Numbered from the stretch's first letter, positions 28,727 to 38,729 are shown. The stretch is 64,000 nt of DNA from Vibrio rarus (GCF_024347075.1 NZ_AP024901.1:943364-1007363); one strand, 5' to 3'. The notes: generated from the sequence alone by a model not told the origin. Numbers and translations are program-made.

Positions 28727-29905
28727 ATGATAAACAAGCCGCAACAATTGTGTTATTTAGCGATGAGTATGCTGTGCTGTAGCGCCTCGGTATGGGCGGT
28801 AGAACCGTTATTTGATACCCCTGCGGATGCCCAGCCAACCTTTGTCGATAAGGCGTTTGATTTAGTAGGGGCTGATGGAGGTTTTGACCCTGCAAAAGGG
28901 GTCGATATGAGTTATATCCCTTCGGTGTTTTATAATCCAGAGCAAGAGTTTGGTGGTGGAGCATTAATTCTTGGCTTGTATAAAATGGACTCTGCATTGG
29001 ATGTTGAGCAACCGTCATCATTTGTTATTAATGGCTATATCTCAACCAACCTCTCTATGGGGGTGGTGTTTGACAATACAACGTTTCTAAACTCTGGCAA
29101 AAACCGCTTTGTCTTGGAGTCTGAGATTCATGATGAGCCAGTGGTCTATTATGGCACTGGTTATCAATCCACCAGCAATAATAATAACAAAGTGGTATAC
29201 ACTGAAACGTTACTCACCTTAACCCCAAAATGGTACCAGCAAGTGGCGCAAAACTGGTTTGTGGGTCTAGGTGCTAATGTGACCTACGTGAAGACCAAAG
29301 ATCCCGAAGTGGGTGATGAGGTCAGTGGCGGCGGTAATCCATTGTTATTTAACGATCTGCAATCCAATACATCTGCAGGGATGTTGCTTTTGGCGCTATA
29401 CGATAGCCGCAACTATATTGAAAATACGGAAAGCGGCACATTATTTCAGGCCGATTTTGGCGCGTATTATAGTAATTTAAATTCAAATTCTTTTGCCCTT
29501 TATGACATTGAATTAGCGCATTTTATTGACTTAGCCCCCATCCCCGGCGTGCTGGCTTTACAAGGGCAGGGTAATTTTACTTCAGGTGATGTGCCATGGA
29601 ACCAATTACCCGATTTAGGCGGAGCGTATGCGATGCGAGGTTATATCTTAGGACGCCACCGTGATGAGCAAATGGCCATGGCGCAAATTGAGTACCGTCT
29701 GCCCATTTATAGACGCTGGGGCAGTGTTTTCTGGGGGGGCGTGGGATCAACCGGCCAAGATTTTAACCAACTGAGTGATGATGTGCTCACCAGTTATGGT
29801 TTAGGGCTACGCTATCGTTTAAAAGGGCGGATTAACCTGCGCGCCGATCTTGGGTTTGGTGAAGATGAAACTTTATTCTACTTTAATGTGAACGAGGTTT
29901 TTTAG
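28727..29905 (+). CDS. Omp85-type outer-membrane barrel without POTRA domains
   Basis: 392 residues from the ATG at 28727, which has aaaagga 6 bases upstream and gives a clean signal peptide (MINKPQQLCYLAMSMLCCSASVWA). An upstream start is possible but would bury the signal. The C-terminal region fits the bacterial surface antigen domain: LGGAYAMRGYILGRHRDEQMAMAQIEYRLP, and strand-like repeats to the end with a terminal Phe. No POTRA repeats are present, so it is not BamA itself. Role unknown. Confidence 0.75.
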   Translation: MINKPQQLCYLAMSMLCCSASVWAVEPLFDTPADAQPTFVDKAFDLVGADGGFDPAKGVDMSYIPSVFYNPEQEFGGGALILGLYKMDSALDVEQPSSFVINGYISTNLSMGVVFDNTTFLNSGKNRFVLESEIHDEPVVYYGTGYQSTSNNNNKVVYTETLLTLTPKWYQQVAQNWFVGLGANVTYVKTKDPEVGDEVSGGGNPLLFNDLQSNTSAGMLLLALYDSRNYIENTESGTLFQADFGAYYSNLNSNSFALYDIELAHFIDLAPIPGVLALQGQGNFTSGDVPWNQLPDLGGAYAMRGYILGRHRDEQMAMAQIEYRLPIYRRWGSVFWGGVGSTGQDFNQLSDDVLTSYGLGLRYRLKGRINLRADLGFGEDETLFYFNVNEVF

Positions 29906-29930
29906 GGTGCGGCGATACTTTAAGCCGTGC

Positions 29931-30431
29931 TCAATTAATGTGAGTTTTTGCTACCGCCTGTTGCTCTACAATGAATGTAATGGCTTCATCGTTTAAGCAG
30001 GATTTACTGATATATTGGCGCTGTTTTCCTATATGCAGGATAAAGCCTAAATCGCTTTGCTCAAGTTGGTCTATGTCATGCCAAGAGATGCTACGGGTGT
30101 TGCTACCGCTTTTATAGCTCACACCGTTACAGTCCGCTTGAAACACCACTTTGTTGCCATTGCTCATACTGAATGTTTGTCGCCATAACCACCAGCTCCT
30201 CTTAAAATAAACACTGCATGCTTCAACAATACTCAACACAATAAAGAACCAACCCACATAGCTGTTGGGAAGTAGCGAAAATTTTAATAAAACCACACCA
30301 AAAATAAGGAAAAACGCCCCTTTTAAATAGGATTTTGGGAACCGAGTAGGGCGACTAGTTTGATCATAACACTCAGCAAAAAAAGCTTTGTCTAAGGTGT
30401 ACTCTGTGGTGAAACAAAAATCTTTAGGCAT
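29931..30431 (-). CDS. YcxB-like membrane protein
   Basis: 166 residues from the ATG at 30431; a GTG 42 bases further upstream would add 14 residues. Two transmembrane helices (about 36-75) sit between a short N-terminal FTTEYTLDKAFF segment and a C-terminal PH-like domain (GVSYKSGSNTRSISWHDIDQLEQSDLGFILHI). The layout matches the YcxB family, whose function is not known. Confidence 0.65.
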   Translation of the reverse strand: MPKDFCFTTEYTLDKAFFAECYDQTSRPTRFPKSYLKGAFFLIFGVVLLKFSLLPNSYVGWFFIVLSIVEACSVYFKRSWWLWRQTFSMSNGNKVVFQADCNGVSYKSGSNTRSISWHDIDQLEQSDLGFILHIGKQRQYISKSCLNDEAITFIVEQQAVAKTHIN

Positions 30432-30570
30432 AAGGCTACCGGCGTTTTTCAAGGTTGTATGTGAATAAGTCACCCATATTGGGCTCTAGCAACACAGTCA
30501 TTGTATCGCTTCTTAGCGTTTTCCTTTAGCTATTTTGCCACTCTTCCTAAGAATAAATATGCCAAAAAAA

Positions 30571-30701
30571 TGTGGCCACCCATTGTAAATAATCAGATTG
30601 AACACAATAGGTGGAAGCGTTTGTCCATGAGACATAGGTGGATTTGGTCTGCAATTGATGGGTGCTATATGAATACCTTTAATGTGGGTGTCCATATAAA
30701 T
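30571..30701. repeat. BIME-like repeat, copy 1
   Basis: A 131-bp unit begins with tgtggccacccattgtaaat and ends with tgtgggtgtccatataaat (30683-30701). The two ends share TGG(A/C)CACCCA in inverted orientation. The unit recurs at 30762 and, diverged, at 35261. Confidence 0.8.
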
Positions 30702-30761
30702 CAATGGATGCTGATACATAGGTTTTAGTATGGGTGTCCAGATAATTTATACTTCAGATAA

Positions 30762-30894
30762 ATGTGGGCACCCAATGTAAATAACCAGATTGAACACACT
30801 AGGTGAAAGCGTTTATCCATGAGACATAGGTGGGTTTGGCCTGCAATTGACGGGTGCTAAATGAATGTCTTTTAATGTGGGTGTCCATATAAAT
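30762..30894. repeat. BIME-like repeat, copy 2
   Basis: A 133-bp unit strongly similar to 30571-30701, with the same orientation of ends. A further diverged end (gggtgtccagat) lies between them at 30731. Internal sequence such as gtttatccatgagacataggtggg is conserved. Confidence 0.8.
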
Positions 30895-30955
30895 TAATCA
30901 CATAAATTATGTGGGGGTCGGAGAATAACGAGCGATGTTGGAAAACCATAACTAT

Positions 30956-30988
30956 TGGGAAAAGCCAGCTTTAAGCTGACTTTCCCAT
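30956..30988 (-). terminator. Terminator of heme receptor gene
   Basis: A gggaaa-gtcagc hairpin lies 30 bases past the receptor stop on the minus strand. The T tract is short. Confidence 0.55.
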
Positions 30989-31018
30989 TTCAATTTTATG
31001 TTTTAGTGTTAGAGATAA

Positions 31019-33166
31019 TTAGAAGGCGTAGGTTGCTGAAATTCCGTAGTTTCGCTCGGCTTGCGTGTTTTCTTTGTATAATTGGTCATCGCCACGGACA
31101 TCATTCCAACGGTAGTACTCTTCGTTTGTTAGGTTAAATACACCACCACGAATAGTCAGATCTGTGATTGGTTTGTAGTAAGCGGTCAAGTCCATTACGG
31201 TGGCACTAGGAAGTTCAACTTGACCAGAATTACCCCCATTATTATCATCAAAGTTGATGTCTGAACTGGACTTTTTAGCTGTGTAATTCAGCTTAAAACT
31301 GGCACCCCAATGGTTATTTGGAGCATCGTAGTTAACCCCAAATACGGCATTCCAAGGGTTCACACTGTTTAGTGCATTCCCATTACCATCTTCACCCTCT
31401 GTATATGAGGCGACAAAATGAGTGGAAATGCCTTCAGGTGCACCAACTAACGCATCCCAAAGCAAGATATTAGAGAACTCAATCCCTTTAATTGTAGCCG
31501 AGTCTAAGTTTACGTTAGAGTAATGGGTTGTACCGCCTTCTTGTTTTGTAATTACTGTTTCAATGAAGTCATCGTAATCACTATAGTAAGCTGCAATTTC
31601 ATATGATGATGCATGTGTATTATGACGGTAACCTAACTCGTAAGAAATACTGGTTTCTGACTTTAAATCTGGGTTTGGGTCGTTTACGTAGCCGTGGCCT
31701 GGGTTGTCATATGTATAGTACAATTCATCAAAAGAGGGGGCTCTAAAGCCTTGGCTTACTTGGCCAAAAATGGTGCTGGTATCTGTCAGTTTGTATGATG
31801 TACCCAAACGGCCTGTGACTGCTGAATCGGAAAAATCTGTCAAATTCTCCCCTGTATTTTCCCCAGGATCTGTTGAAAAGTAGTCAAAACGCACTCCCGG
31901 AGTAACAACAAGCCTATTATTTAGTAGGCTAATTTCGTCTTGTATAAACAGGCCAAATTTTTGTTCTTTTGCATCAGGTGTATAGACATAAAGCTGATCA
32001 CCAGTATCAGGATCTGAGTTGTACTCCATATTGGTGTTACTGATGTCGCTGTGTGTATAGGTTGCGCCATAAACTAAATAATGATTGTTTATCTCTTTGT
32101 CGAGCTGAGTTTCTACTTCAATCTTATCTTCTGTGTATTGGTAATCTTTTGTTTGTAAATTATCGTTGTTAGGTGGAAGGAAAGGGGGGAAGCCAGGACC
32201 TGCAGGTCTAAAGCGCTCCGTCACACCATTTTCTTCTTTAGAAATGTACGACACTTTACTGGTTACTGTGTCAGCAATGGTAGCATCAGCGAACCAGATG
32301 TGTTTAATAGCAAATCGATTTTGCTTAGTGTCATCTGCGCCAGTGTAGCTATCATAGCTTGAATGGTAGATATCAGAATCTGACGTATCTTTTATCAGTT
32401 CAGCGAGAAATTCGATTCGATGATTTTCATTTAGTTGATATTGTAATTTAACTAAAAGGTTGTCTACGGATGTGTCTTGGTCTTCGACAGCATAGTTTTC
32501 TAAGTTATTATAATCGCGGAAATTTTGAACCTCTTGCCCGTCACGTCGCGTATAGGCCACTAAGGTTTCTAGATCACCCCATCGATTTGCCAATGCAACG
32601 TGCTCACTGAAAGATTTATCTTCTGAAGAATAAGAGAGCTTCGCTTGGCCACCCACATTGTTACCATCTTTTAAGAAATCAGAAGGGTCTTTGGTTTCAA
32701 AGGCCACCACACCACCAATAGCATCACTACCGTGAAGACTAGATGCAGCACCTTTGATGATTTCAACACTTTTCAACATGTCAGGATCGATTGTAATACC
32801 ACTGGAGTTGATAAAGCCGTAAGGCCCACCATCAAAGGATCCTGGCTGAGAGGAGCCATCCACTAAAATCTTAACTCGCTTACCTTCCATGCCACGAATA
32901 TTGATTGTCTGTGCACCTTGGCGAGAGGTTGAGTTCATTGTTACGCCAGGTGTGTATTCGAAAATTTCATTCACATCTTTGGTCATGTTCTCTTCAATTT
33001 GCTTATCAGAGATGACAGTAACAGAGGCGGCCGTATTGGTTAGTGTTTGGTTGGTACGAGTTGCCGTTACAACAACCTCGTCAAGTAGGGCATAATCTTC
33101 AGCAAAGACTGATGTTGATGAAAGCGCCAAAACGATTGAAGCAGAGAGTAGGGATTGCTTATACAT
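31019..33166 (-). CDS. TonB-dependent heme/hemoglobin receptor (HutA-like)
   Basis: 715 residues. A signal peptide ends at VFAED, the TonB box is DEVVVTAT near residue 29, a plug domain (about 40-160) follows, then a 22-strand barrel ending in YAF. The heme-receptor signature FRAPSFDEL with a downstream NPDL motif, and a His between them (GHGYV), lies near residues 470-495. It should bring heme across the outer membrane using the TonB system at 21202-23188. A Fur box sits about 60 bases upstream. HutA is the nearest guess, but HutR or HasR-like alternatives are not excluded. Confidence 0.88.
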   Translation of the reverse strand: MYKQSLLSASIVLALSSTSVFAEDYALLDEVVVTATRTNQTLTNTAASVTVISDKQIEENMTKDVNEIFEYTPGVTMNSTSRQGAQTINIRGMEGKRVKILVDGSSQPGSFDGGPYGFINSSGITIDPDMLKSVEIIKGAASSLHGSDAIGGVVAFETKDPSDFLKDGNNVGGQAKLSYSSEDKSFSEHVALANRWGDLETLVAYTRRDGQEVQNFRDYNNLENYAVEDQDTSVDNLLVKLQYQLNENHRIEFLAELIKDTSDSDIYHSSYDSYTGADDTKQNRFAIKHIWFADATIADTVTSKVSYISKEENGVTERFRPAGPGFPPFLPPNNDNLQTKDYQYTEDKIEVETQLDKEINNHYLVYGATYTHSDISNTNMEYNSDPDTGDQLYVYTPDAKEQKFGLFIQDEISLLNNRLVVTPGVRFDYFSTDPGENTGENLTDFSDSAVTGRLGTSYKLTDTSTIFGQVSQGFRAPSFDELYYTYDNPGHGYVNDPNPDLKSETSISYELGYRHNTHASSYEIAAYYSDYDDFIETVITKQEGGTTHYSNVNLDSATIKGIEFSNILLWDALVGAPEGISTHFVASYTEGEDGNGNALNSVNPWNAVFGVNYDAPNNHWGASFKLNYTAKKSSSDINFDDNNGGNSGQVELPSATVMDLTAYYKPITDLTIRGGVFNLTNEEYYRWNDVRGDDQLYKENTQAERNYGISATYAF

Positions 33167-33227
33167 CTGATAGTTACCTTAATTCCATAGTATTATCGTA
33201 TCGGTGAAAGATAATATGGGATCTAAT

Positions 33228-33242
33228 TGATAATTACTATCA
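33228..33242. promoter_or_regulatory. Fur box upstream of heme receptor
   Basis: The sequence tgataattactatca matches TGATAAT-N-ATTATCA at all defined positions but one. It lies 62 bases upstream of the receptor start, a typical position for iron repression. Confidence 0.75.
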
Positions 33243-33755
33243 TTCGTATTTCACTTTATTTGTAATCTTGTTCGACCTCTTCTACTTTTTAAATATAAGT
33301 CATTGTATTAATTGACTTTTTAAAATGCCATTTTTGTCTAGATAGTTTGGTGTTTTGTGATGCACGTCTCGTTAAATACATCTCGTTAAATACATCTCGT
33401 TAAATACATCTCGTTAAATACAAGGGGCTTATGCTTTGAATCTTTAATGCTAACGGTCTAGTTGAGGGGGTAATATTTTCCCAGTATAAAACCAGGCACT
33501 ATCTGACAGCAGCAAAATGAGGCTATACGGCGTAAATATTAAGATTGAGTAAAAGGGGCGCTTTCTCTATTAGTCGTAAGTGAACCTGGTGTTGTAATTC
33601 GTTGGAAATGAATGTTTTTGTCTGACACACCTACAGCTAAGAATATGATTTACCTCGTATACATACAGATTTTTATATAGCATGATAATAAAATCTTACA
33701 GCTAGTTTTATTTCTAAACAATTTCACTTACTTTGTATTTTAAAAAGGGATTTAA
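33243..33755. other. Gap between heme receptor and TraF_2-like gene
   Basis: No gene supported. It holds a tandem array of four 14-bp units at 33367-33422 and the promoter of the following plus-strand gene, whose exact elements are not clear by eye. Confidence 0.4.
33367..33422. repeat. Tandem repeat, four copies of 14 bp
   Basis: tctcgttaaataca is repeated four times without a mismatch. There are no spacers, so it is a minisatellite, not a CRISPR. Confidence 0.95.
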
Positions 33756-34919
33756 ATGAACAAGCTACCGACTAAGGTTGCCCTATGTCTAGGTGTTGCA
33801 CTACTTGGCTCTAATGTTACTTATGCCAATAATTTTTATGCCGATGGCCGAACAACTGGAATGGGAGGGACTGGTGTCGCCTCTGGTAATTATTTAGCCG
33901 CAAGCTTTATCAATCCAGCGCTTCTTGCAAATAGCCAACCTGATGATGGTTTTGGTCTATTGCTTCCTTCTATTGGAATTAGAGCGGTCGATTCAGACGA
34001 GACGCTTTCACACATTAATGACCTGCAAGACAGTTATGATGGGTTACATGGCCAAAGTACCCAAGACGATATAGATGAATTTGCGAAAAATCTCAATGCA
34101 TTGTCTGATGCTAAGCCTGTATCGGTTGAAGGAAGTGCAGGGCTTGCCATCGCACTTCCTTTTGATGCAGTCTCAGTAGCGTTATTTAGTCAAAGTTATC
34201 TCAACTTGATCTCGATGGCAGATGTGGCACATGTTGACTCAAATGATTGGGCTTCAATTGAACAAGCCTATAATGATTCCACTGCATCTATTGTTGGTAT
34301 AGGTGTGATGGATGTCGGTGTAACATTTGCTAAGAAGTTTACTTTTGATGAGCAGAGTGTTTCTGTAGGCGTTTCACCTAAGTTTCAGCAATTACACAGC
34401 TTTTACTCAAAAAGTGCACTAAACGACTACAAAATTAGTGATTATGATGATGTTTCGACAACAGAAAACACATTTAATATTGATCTCGGGCTTTTATATC
34501 AATGGCGTGACCTTTCTGTCGGTCTCAGTGCGCTCAATTTAATTAGCCAAGATATTGAAACTGTAGAAGTACTAGGGCAAACACATACTTATAAAGTAGA
34601 ACCACATATAGGGGTAGGCTTTGCCTATCAATTAAAATACTTCACCTTCGCAGCCGATGCAGATCTCAACAAGCAAACACGATTTGCGAGCGTATCAAGC
34701 GATGATACACAGTTTGTTCGAGCAGGGGTTGAAGGTAACTTATTTGATTGGGCGCAACTTCGCTTAGGCTATGAGCATGATCTTGAAGGCAATCTGGAAG
34801 ATAGTGTTACCGCCGGTATTGGATTGAGCCCGTTTGGTGTTGTCCATCTTGATATCGCAGGATCGTATGCTAATGAAACTCAAGCAGCGGTTGGCGTGAA
34901 TCTTTCTTTAACGCTTTAG
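33756..34919 (+). CDS. TraF_2-type outer-membrane protein
   Basis: 387 residues. A signal peptide ends near TYANN, then FYADGRTTGMGGTGVASGNYLAASFINPALLA. The rest is barrel-like with alternating hydrophobic strands and ends in a terminal SLTL. The pattern fits PF13729 (conjugal transfer protein TraF family), which in Vibrio is chromosomal and not part of a conjugation system. FadL-like transport is the nearest analogy. No related neighbour gene helps. Function unknown. Confidence 0.7.
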   Translation: MNKLPTKVALCLGVALLGSNVTYANNFYADGRTTGMGGTGVASGNYLAASFINPALLANSQPDDGFGLLLPSIGIRAVDSDETLSHINDLQDSYDGLHGQSTQDDIDEFAKNLNALSDAKPVSVEGSAGLAIALPFDAVSVALFSQSYLNLISMADVAHVDSNDWASIEQAYNDSTASIVGIGVMDVGVTFAKKFTFDEQSVSVGVSPKFQQLHSFYSKSALNDYKISDYDDVSTTENTFNIDLGLLYQWRDLSVGLSALNLISQDIETVEVLGQTHTYKVEPHIGVGFAYQLKYFTFAADADLNKQTRFASVSSDDTQFVRAGVEGNLFDWAQLRLGYEHDLEGNLEDSVTAGIGLSPFGVVHLDIAGSYANETQAAVGVNLSLTL

Positions 34920-35260
34920 CTTTTCTTTAGCTAGGCATTAAAACACAAAGCCCATTAGACCGAGATATTTAGAAAATATCAGCGACATTCTCAAAAAGAG
35001 GTGTAGAAGCTGTGTGAGTTCACGAACGTTATCTGAACAAAATCATGTGCATCATAGGCCCCCGTCTTTGTTGCATAGATTTATAGCATGGATGCCACAT
35101 GAAGCCATCGAGGAATGATTTCACAGCGTTTTGTGGAGATGATGTACATGATCGATAAGTGTTCATTCATGTGTTCGCTCTAGGTGTAGAAGAGGGTGCT
35201 AACTATCAAAAGTGGCACCCTCTTCTCGTCAAAAAAACAAAGGGAAAATGTGGAGAAAAA
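34920..35260. other. Gap after TraF_2-like gene
   Basis: No gene supported. A stretch at 35065-35160 has the look of a decayed insertion sequence but could not be assigned to a family. Confidence 0.3.
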
Positions 35261-35415
35261 ATGTGGCCACCCATTGTAAATAATAAGATTGAATAGAGTA
35301 GGGGGGTCTTTATCTGTTAGTCGTTGATGGGTTTGGTTTGTAATGGGTTGATGCCGAATGTATTCATTTATTATGGGTGTCCATATAAATGGTAATGTGG
35401 GTGTCCATATAAATG
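35261..35415. repeat. BIME-like repeat, copy 3 with extra end
   Basis: The left end atgtggccacccattgtaaa starts at 35261 and the right end ttatgggtgtccatataaat finishes at 35390. A second right end follows at 35394-35415. The middle is diverged from the units at 30571 and 30762. Confidence 0.8.
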
Positions 35416-35807
35416 ATATAAATGCCTAATGGTCTAATTCGTTAGTTTTTCAGTACTTATGGATTTGAGCGTGTCATTACCTTAGCCACATCTGCGCCAC
35501 AAGGATGCCACTACACATGTACATTTGTTTAGCTTGGAATTTCAAATGTTCTATGCTGTTTTAATGGCAACATATAGGCCTAGCTAAAGGGGAAAATAGA
35601 ATGACATTGAGATCTGTGTTGCGGACCGTTTGGCATTACCTATATAAACCTTGCCACTATATGCTATTGCTCACTAGTTATTCCTTTCTTATATTAATAA
35701 CAAAAAATTATCATTAATATAAATCATGATAATTTCATTTAATTATGTTCTCTTCATATACTTCTTTCATCGAAACAAATACAGATAAAACGAATTTGGA
35801 GCAAGTT
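35416..35807. promoter_or_regulatory. Gap with operator-like palindrome upstream of VOC gene
   Basis: A perfect 10-bp inverted repeat, aaattatcat (35705-35714) and atgataattt (35726-35735), lies about 75 bases upstream of the VOC gene start. It contains TGATAAT half-sites but not in standard Fur spacing. Nothing else is seen. Confidence 0.45.
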
Positions 35808-36293
35808 ATGAAAATGAATCACGTAGGCATCATGGTTGGCGATATGGACAAAGCGGTGGAGTTTTACACTCAAGCTCTAGGTCTAAAAATCGTAATGAAC
35901 AACACTAAAGTCATCGAAGAGCGTGAATCTGCCATCGGTCGTATGTGTATCGCTGTTTTTGGTGAAGGTTTCAAAGGTTTCAACATTGCACACTTAGTGA
36001 CTTCGGACGGTATCGGTGTTGAAATGTTCGAAATGAAAGAGCGCCAACAACGTCACCAAGTTGATTTTTCTCGTCTAGGCATTTTTCATTTTTGTCTACA
36101 GACCGACGATTTTACAGGAGTGATGGAAAAAGTAGAAAAATTCGGTGGCAAAGTACGTATGGACGTTATGCGCTACCACCCTGAAGATGACAGCAAACCA
36201 GCCAAAATGGTTTATTTAGAAGACCCGTTCGGTAACTTATTTGAACTTTACTCGCACACATATGAAGAAACCTACGCGACAGATTACGAATAA
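35808..36293 (+). CDS. Glyoxalase/VOC-fold protein
   Basis: 161 residues from the ATG at 35808, which has ggag 8 bases upstream; an upstream in-frame ATG would add 21 residues without homology. The VOC fold appears in MNHVGIMVGDMDKAVEFYTQALGLKIV, then FHFCLQTDDF and VYLEDPFGNLFELYS at the C-terminus. His3, Glu and a late Glu suit a metal site, as in lactoylglutathione lyase or related dioxygenases. Substrate unknown. Confidence 0.8.
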   Translation: MKMNHVGIMVGDMDKAVEFYTQALGLKIVMNNTKVIEERESAIGRMCIAVFGEGFKGFNIAHLVTSDGIGVEMFEMKERQQRHQVDFSRLGIFHFCLQTDDFTGVMEKVEKFGGKVRMDVMRYHPEDDSKPAKMVYLEDPFGNLFELYSHTYEETYATDYE

Positions 36294-36844
36294 TTGCGTT
36301 GCCCACCGAGTATAGAGTCTAGAAAAAGATCCCCTGTAGAGGATTAGAACTCTTACCTGTCAATGCGACGGACGTATTGGACCTCTAATGCTCAGACCGG
36401 ATTTATTCAATGAAGGGTGGAAGGGCAGGGTTGTTAGGGTGGGTTTTGCAAGATTTAAGTCTCCTCCGAAAGGGGGAGTCATCGATTAGTACACTATGTT
36501 GATTATGACTTTAATGAACGATGATGAAAAAGCTCCGCTTAGCGTTATTGCTTGTAATTTCACCCTACGAAAGTCGTGATAAAGCTCGTTTTTCGAAATG
36601 GCAGGTGATATACCCAGTCGTCTATTCTTTAAAATACAGAAATGCATAACTATGCATTTCAATGCTTTGGCGTCTTCTGTGTCGATGTGTCTATATTGAT
36701 GGTATTTAATCTTTAGAATTATTAAAGTTATGCCAATTTATTTAAATTTACTTATGTTTTATTTGCGTTTACTCTCAAAGTTGTATCAGGTCTACATGGC
36801 ATTGAACGGTGTTAGGCTAATCATTAATTTCAAGGAAAATAAAA
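36294..36844. promoter_or_regulatory. Gap with perfect 22-bp palindrome
   Basis: No gene supported. The 22-base palindrome at 36639-36660 (gaaatgcata-ac-tatgcatttc) is perfect and lies 185 bases upstream of the binding-protein gene. A ctccncc/ggnggag hairpin is at about 36460-36480. Confidence 0.45.
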
Positions 36845-37612
36845 ATGAAGAAGTGGTTATTGTTGATCACGATTTTGACGACAACATTTGCGAATATTGC
36901 TCAAGCTAAAGAGTGGAAAACGATACGATTTGGTATCGAGGGCGCCTATCCTCCTTTTAGTAAAACAGAAGCGGATGGTTCTTTAAGTGGCTTTGATATT
37001 GATATCGCTAAAGCGATTTGTCACCAAATGCAGGCCAAATGTACAATTGTTCCTCAAGACTGGGACAGTATTATTCCTTCTCTGCTTGCGCATAAATACG
37101 ATGCGATTATGGCAGCTATGGACATTACTAAAGAACGTCTTAAAAGAGTTGACTTTACTAATAAGTATGCGCAAACACCGAATAGATTCTTAGTTAAAAA
37201 AGGAACTAAATTAGATTTTAAACACCTAGATGGTGTAAAAATTGGTGTTCAGCGTGCTACTACGCATGATCAATATCTTATTGATAATTATAAAAACGTG
37301 GATATTGTCCGTTATAACTCTTTTGATGATGCATGCCTTGATCTTGATAATGGACGAGTTGCAGCCATTCTTGGTGATGGTCTGGTTATTGAAGACAAAT
37401 TGAAAGAAGCTGGAGCCAGTAAAGCTTATGAATTAGCAGGGCCTTCTTTAACTGATCCGAAATGGTTTGGTGAAGGCTTAGGAATTGCTACTCGCAAGCA
37501 AGATAAAGATTTGACAGCGCAGTTCAATGCCGCAATTAAAGCAATTCGCGCCGATGGCACTTATAAGAAAATTCAAGATAAATACTTTGATTTTGATATC
37601 TATGGTGACTAA
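36845..37612 (+). CDS. Periplasmic amino-acid binding protein (Lys/Arg/Orn/His type)
   Basis: 255 residues. A signal peptide ends near AQAKEW. The SBP_bac_3 pattern is clear: IRFGIEGAYPPFSKTEADGSLSGFDIDIAKAIC, then AIMAAMDITKERLKRVDFTNKYA. This is the ArtJ/HisJ/ArgT class for basic amino acids. No permease or ATPase genes are next to it, so it may pair with a remote transporter or act in sensing. The ArgP-like regulator and ureohydrolase nearby fit arginine or agmatine use. Confidence 0.88.
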   Translation: MKKWLLLITILTTTFANIAQAKEWKTIRFGIEGAYPPFSKTEADGSLSGFDIDIAKAICHQMQAKCTIVPQDWDSIIPSLLAHKYDAIMAAMDITKERLKRVDFTNKYAQTPNRFLVKKGTKLDFKHLDGVKIGVQRATTHDQYLIDNYKNVDIVRYNSFDDACLDLDNGRVAAILGDGLVIEDKLKEAGASKAYELAGPSLTDPKWFGEGLGIATRKQDKDLTAQFNAAIKAIRADGTYKKIQDKYFDFDIYGD

Positions 37613-37644
37613 GACCACAGGTCTATAACATTAAGGTTCTGCAG

Positions 37645-37677
37645 AAAATGTCCGGTAATTAACTGGACATTTTTTTG
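37645..37677 (+). terminator. Terminator of binding-protein gene
   Basis: The stem aaaatgtcc/ggacattttt flanks a short loop and is followed by a run of seven T, about 35 bases past the stop. Confidence 0.85.
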
Positions 37678-37719
37678 TATGTAAGGGCGCCAACTTTACT
37701 TGCCACTCTATGACATTAG

Positions 37720-38607
37720 TTAGTCGTTCACGAGTTTCTTCATGGCAACTGAGGTCACAACAGATTCCACTTTATGTATGATTTCAGAGACTTGCTCCCA
37801 AGTATTCCAATAAAGATCCACCAGAACGGACTTCTCACTGAGCAGCAGCAGTTCGTTATCATCCAATTCATTTTCAATCAAAATTTTCGGTAACATCGTC
37901 CAGCCGATCCCTTGCTTAACGACCTCGACTAATGCACTAGAGCTAGGAATATAGTGTGTTTTGCTATGATTGGAATGCAAATTGTATTGGGATAAAAACT
38001 GCTCAATCAAATCATCATTTCTATCAAATAAGGCAATAGGGGCACTAGCGAGCATCTGAGAGGTAAAATTGTCGCCCAAATGAGCAGTAAAAAATGCTTT
38101 AGAGCACACCGGGATATACTCTAACTGACCCAAAAAGCGAGTCTTGCAGCCACCAATTTGATTGTTTTTTGAGGTTATCGCCGCTATAACATCACCTTTA
38201 ATGAGTAACTCTTGGGTATTTAGTGTATCTGAAACTCGAATATCAAAGGCAAGGTGAGGTTGATCATCAAGTTGTTGAATTACATCCATGAACCAGCACG
38301 TTAAGGTGTCGTGATTAACAGCAATGGTAAGTGCTCGAGCACTATCATTGCTTTTGTTACTTAAAACCAAATCCATTTCGTTTTGTAATAACAACATACG
38401 CCTTGCAAAGGTCAAAACCTGTTCGCCAACATCTGTTGGCTTGGGTGGTGTGCTTCTTATTAAAACAGAGCTGCCAATTCGATTTTCTAACGATTTTATT
38501 CTTTGAGAAATAGCGCCAGGGGAAACATTGAGTTGTTGAGCGGCATTGTCGAAACTTTGACCATCAACAATAGCAACGAGAGTTTCAATTTCTTTATGAT
38601 CTAACAT
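37720..38607 (-). CDS. LysR-type regulator, ArgP-like
   Basis: 295 residues from the ATG at 38607. An N-terminal helix-turn-helix (LDHKEIETLVAIVDGQSFDNAAQQLNVSPGAISQRIKSLENRIGSSVLIRSTPPKPTDVG) closely follows the ArgP/IciA pattern, including the P.PT.. segment. A ligand-binding domain follows. ArgP senses Lys or Arg in E. coli. It diverges from a ureohydrolase, which it probably controls; this is inference. Confidence 0.82.
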   Translation of the reverse strand: MLDHKEIETLVAIVDGQSFDNAAQQLNVSPGAISQRIKSLENRIGSSVLIRSTPPKPTDVGEQVLTFARRMLLLQNEMDLVLSNKSNDSARALTIAVNHDTLTCWFMDVIQQLDDQPHLAFDIRVSDTLNTQELLIKGDVIAAITSKNNQIGGCKTRFLGQLEYIPVCSKAFFTAHLGDNFTSQMLASAPIALFDRNDDLIEQFLSQYNLHSNHSKTHYIPSSSALVEVVKQGIGWTMLPKILIENELDDNELLLLSEKSVLVDLYWNTWEQVSEIIHKVESVVTSVAMKKLVND

Positions 38608-38729
38608 GCACAGCACTCACAGGTTTAAAAATACTAAAGATATAATATTTTAATTAGCTTTACTATATTGAGTGGCCTCTTTAATGTGACTGATAGAAGA
38701 ACAATCTAATAACCGTGTTAGGAATAGAG
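38608..38729. promoter_or_regulatory. Divergent promoter region of regulator and ureohydrolase
   Basis: About 120 bases separate the two start codons. AT-rich sequence around 38639-38670 would suit a LysR T-N11-A site, but no single site is certain. Confidence 0.4.

Noticed and set aside
30501..30728. ORFs on both strands over the first BIME unit
   Set aside because: They arise from the repeat and have no family pattern.
33367..33422. Possible CRISPR array
   Set aside because: Units are 14 bp with no spacers and no cas genes nearby.
35065..35160. Possible insertion-sequence end (cgtctttgttgcatagattt)
   Set aside because: It is suggestive of IS5-type ends but no partner end or transposase frame could be found.
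36330..36400. tRNA-like look of the sequence after the VOC gene
   Set aside because: No cloverleaf with acceptor and T stems can be drawn.
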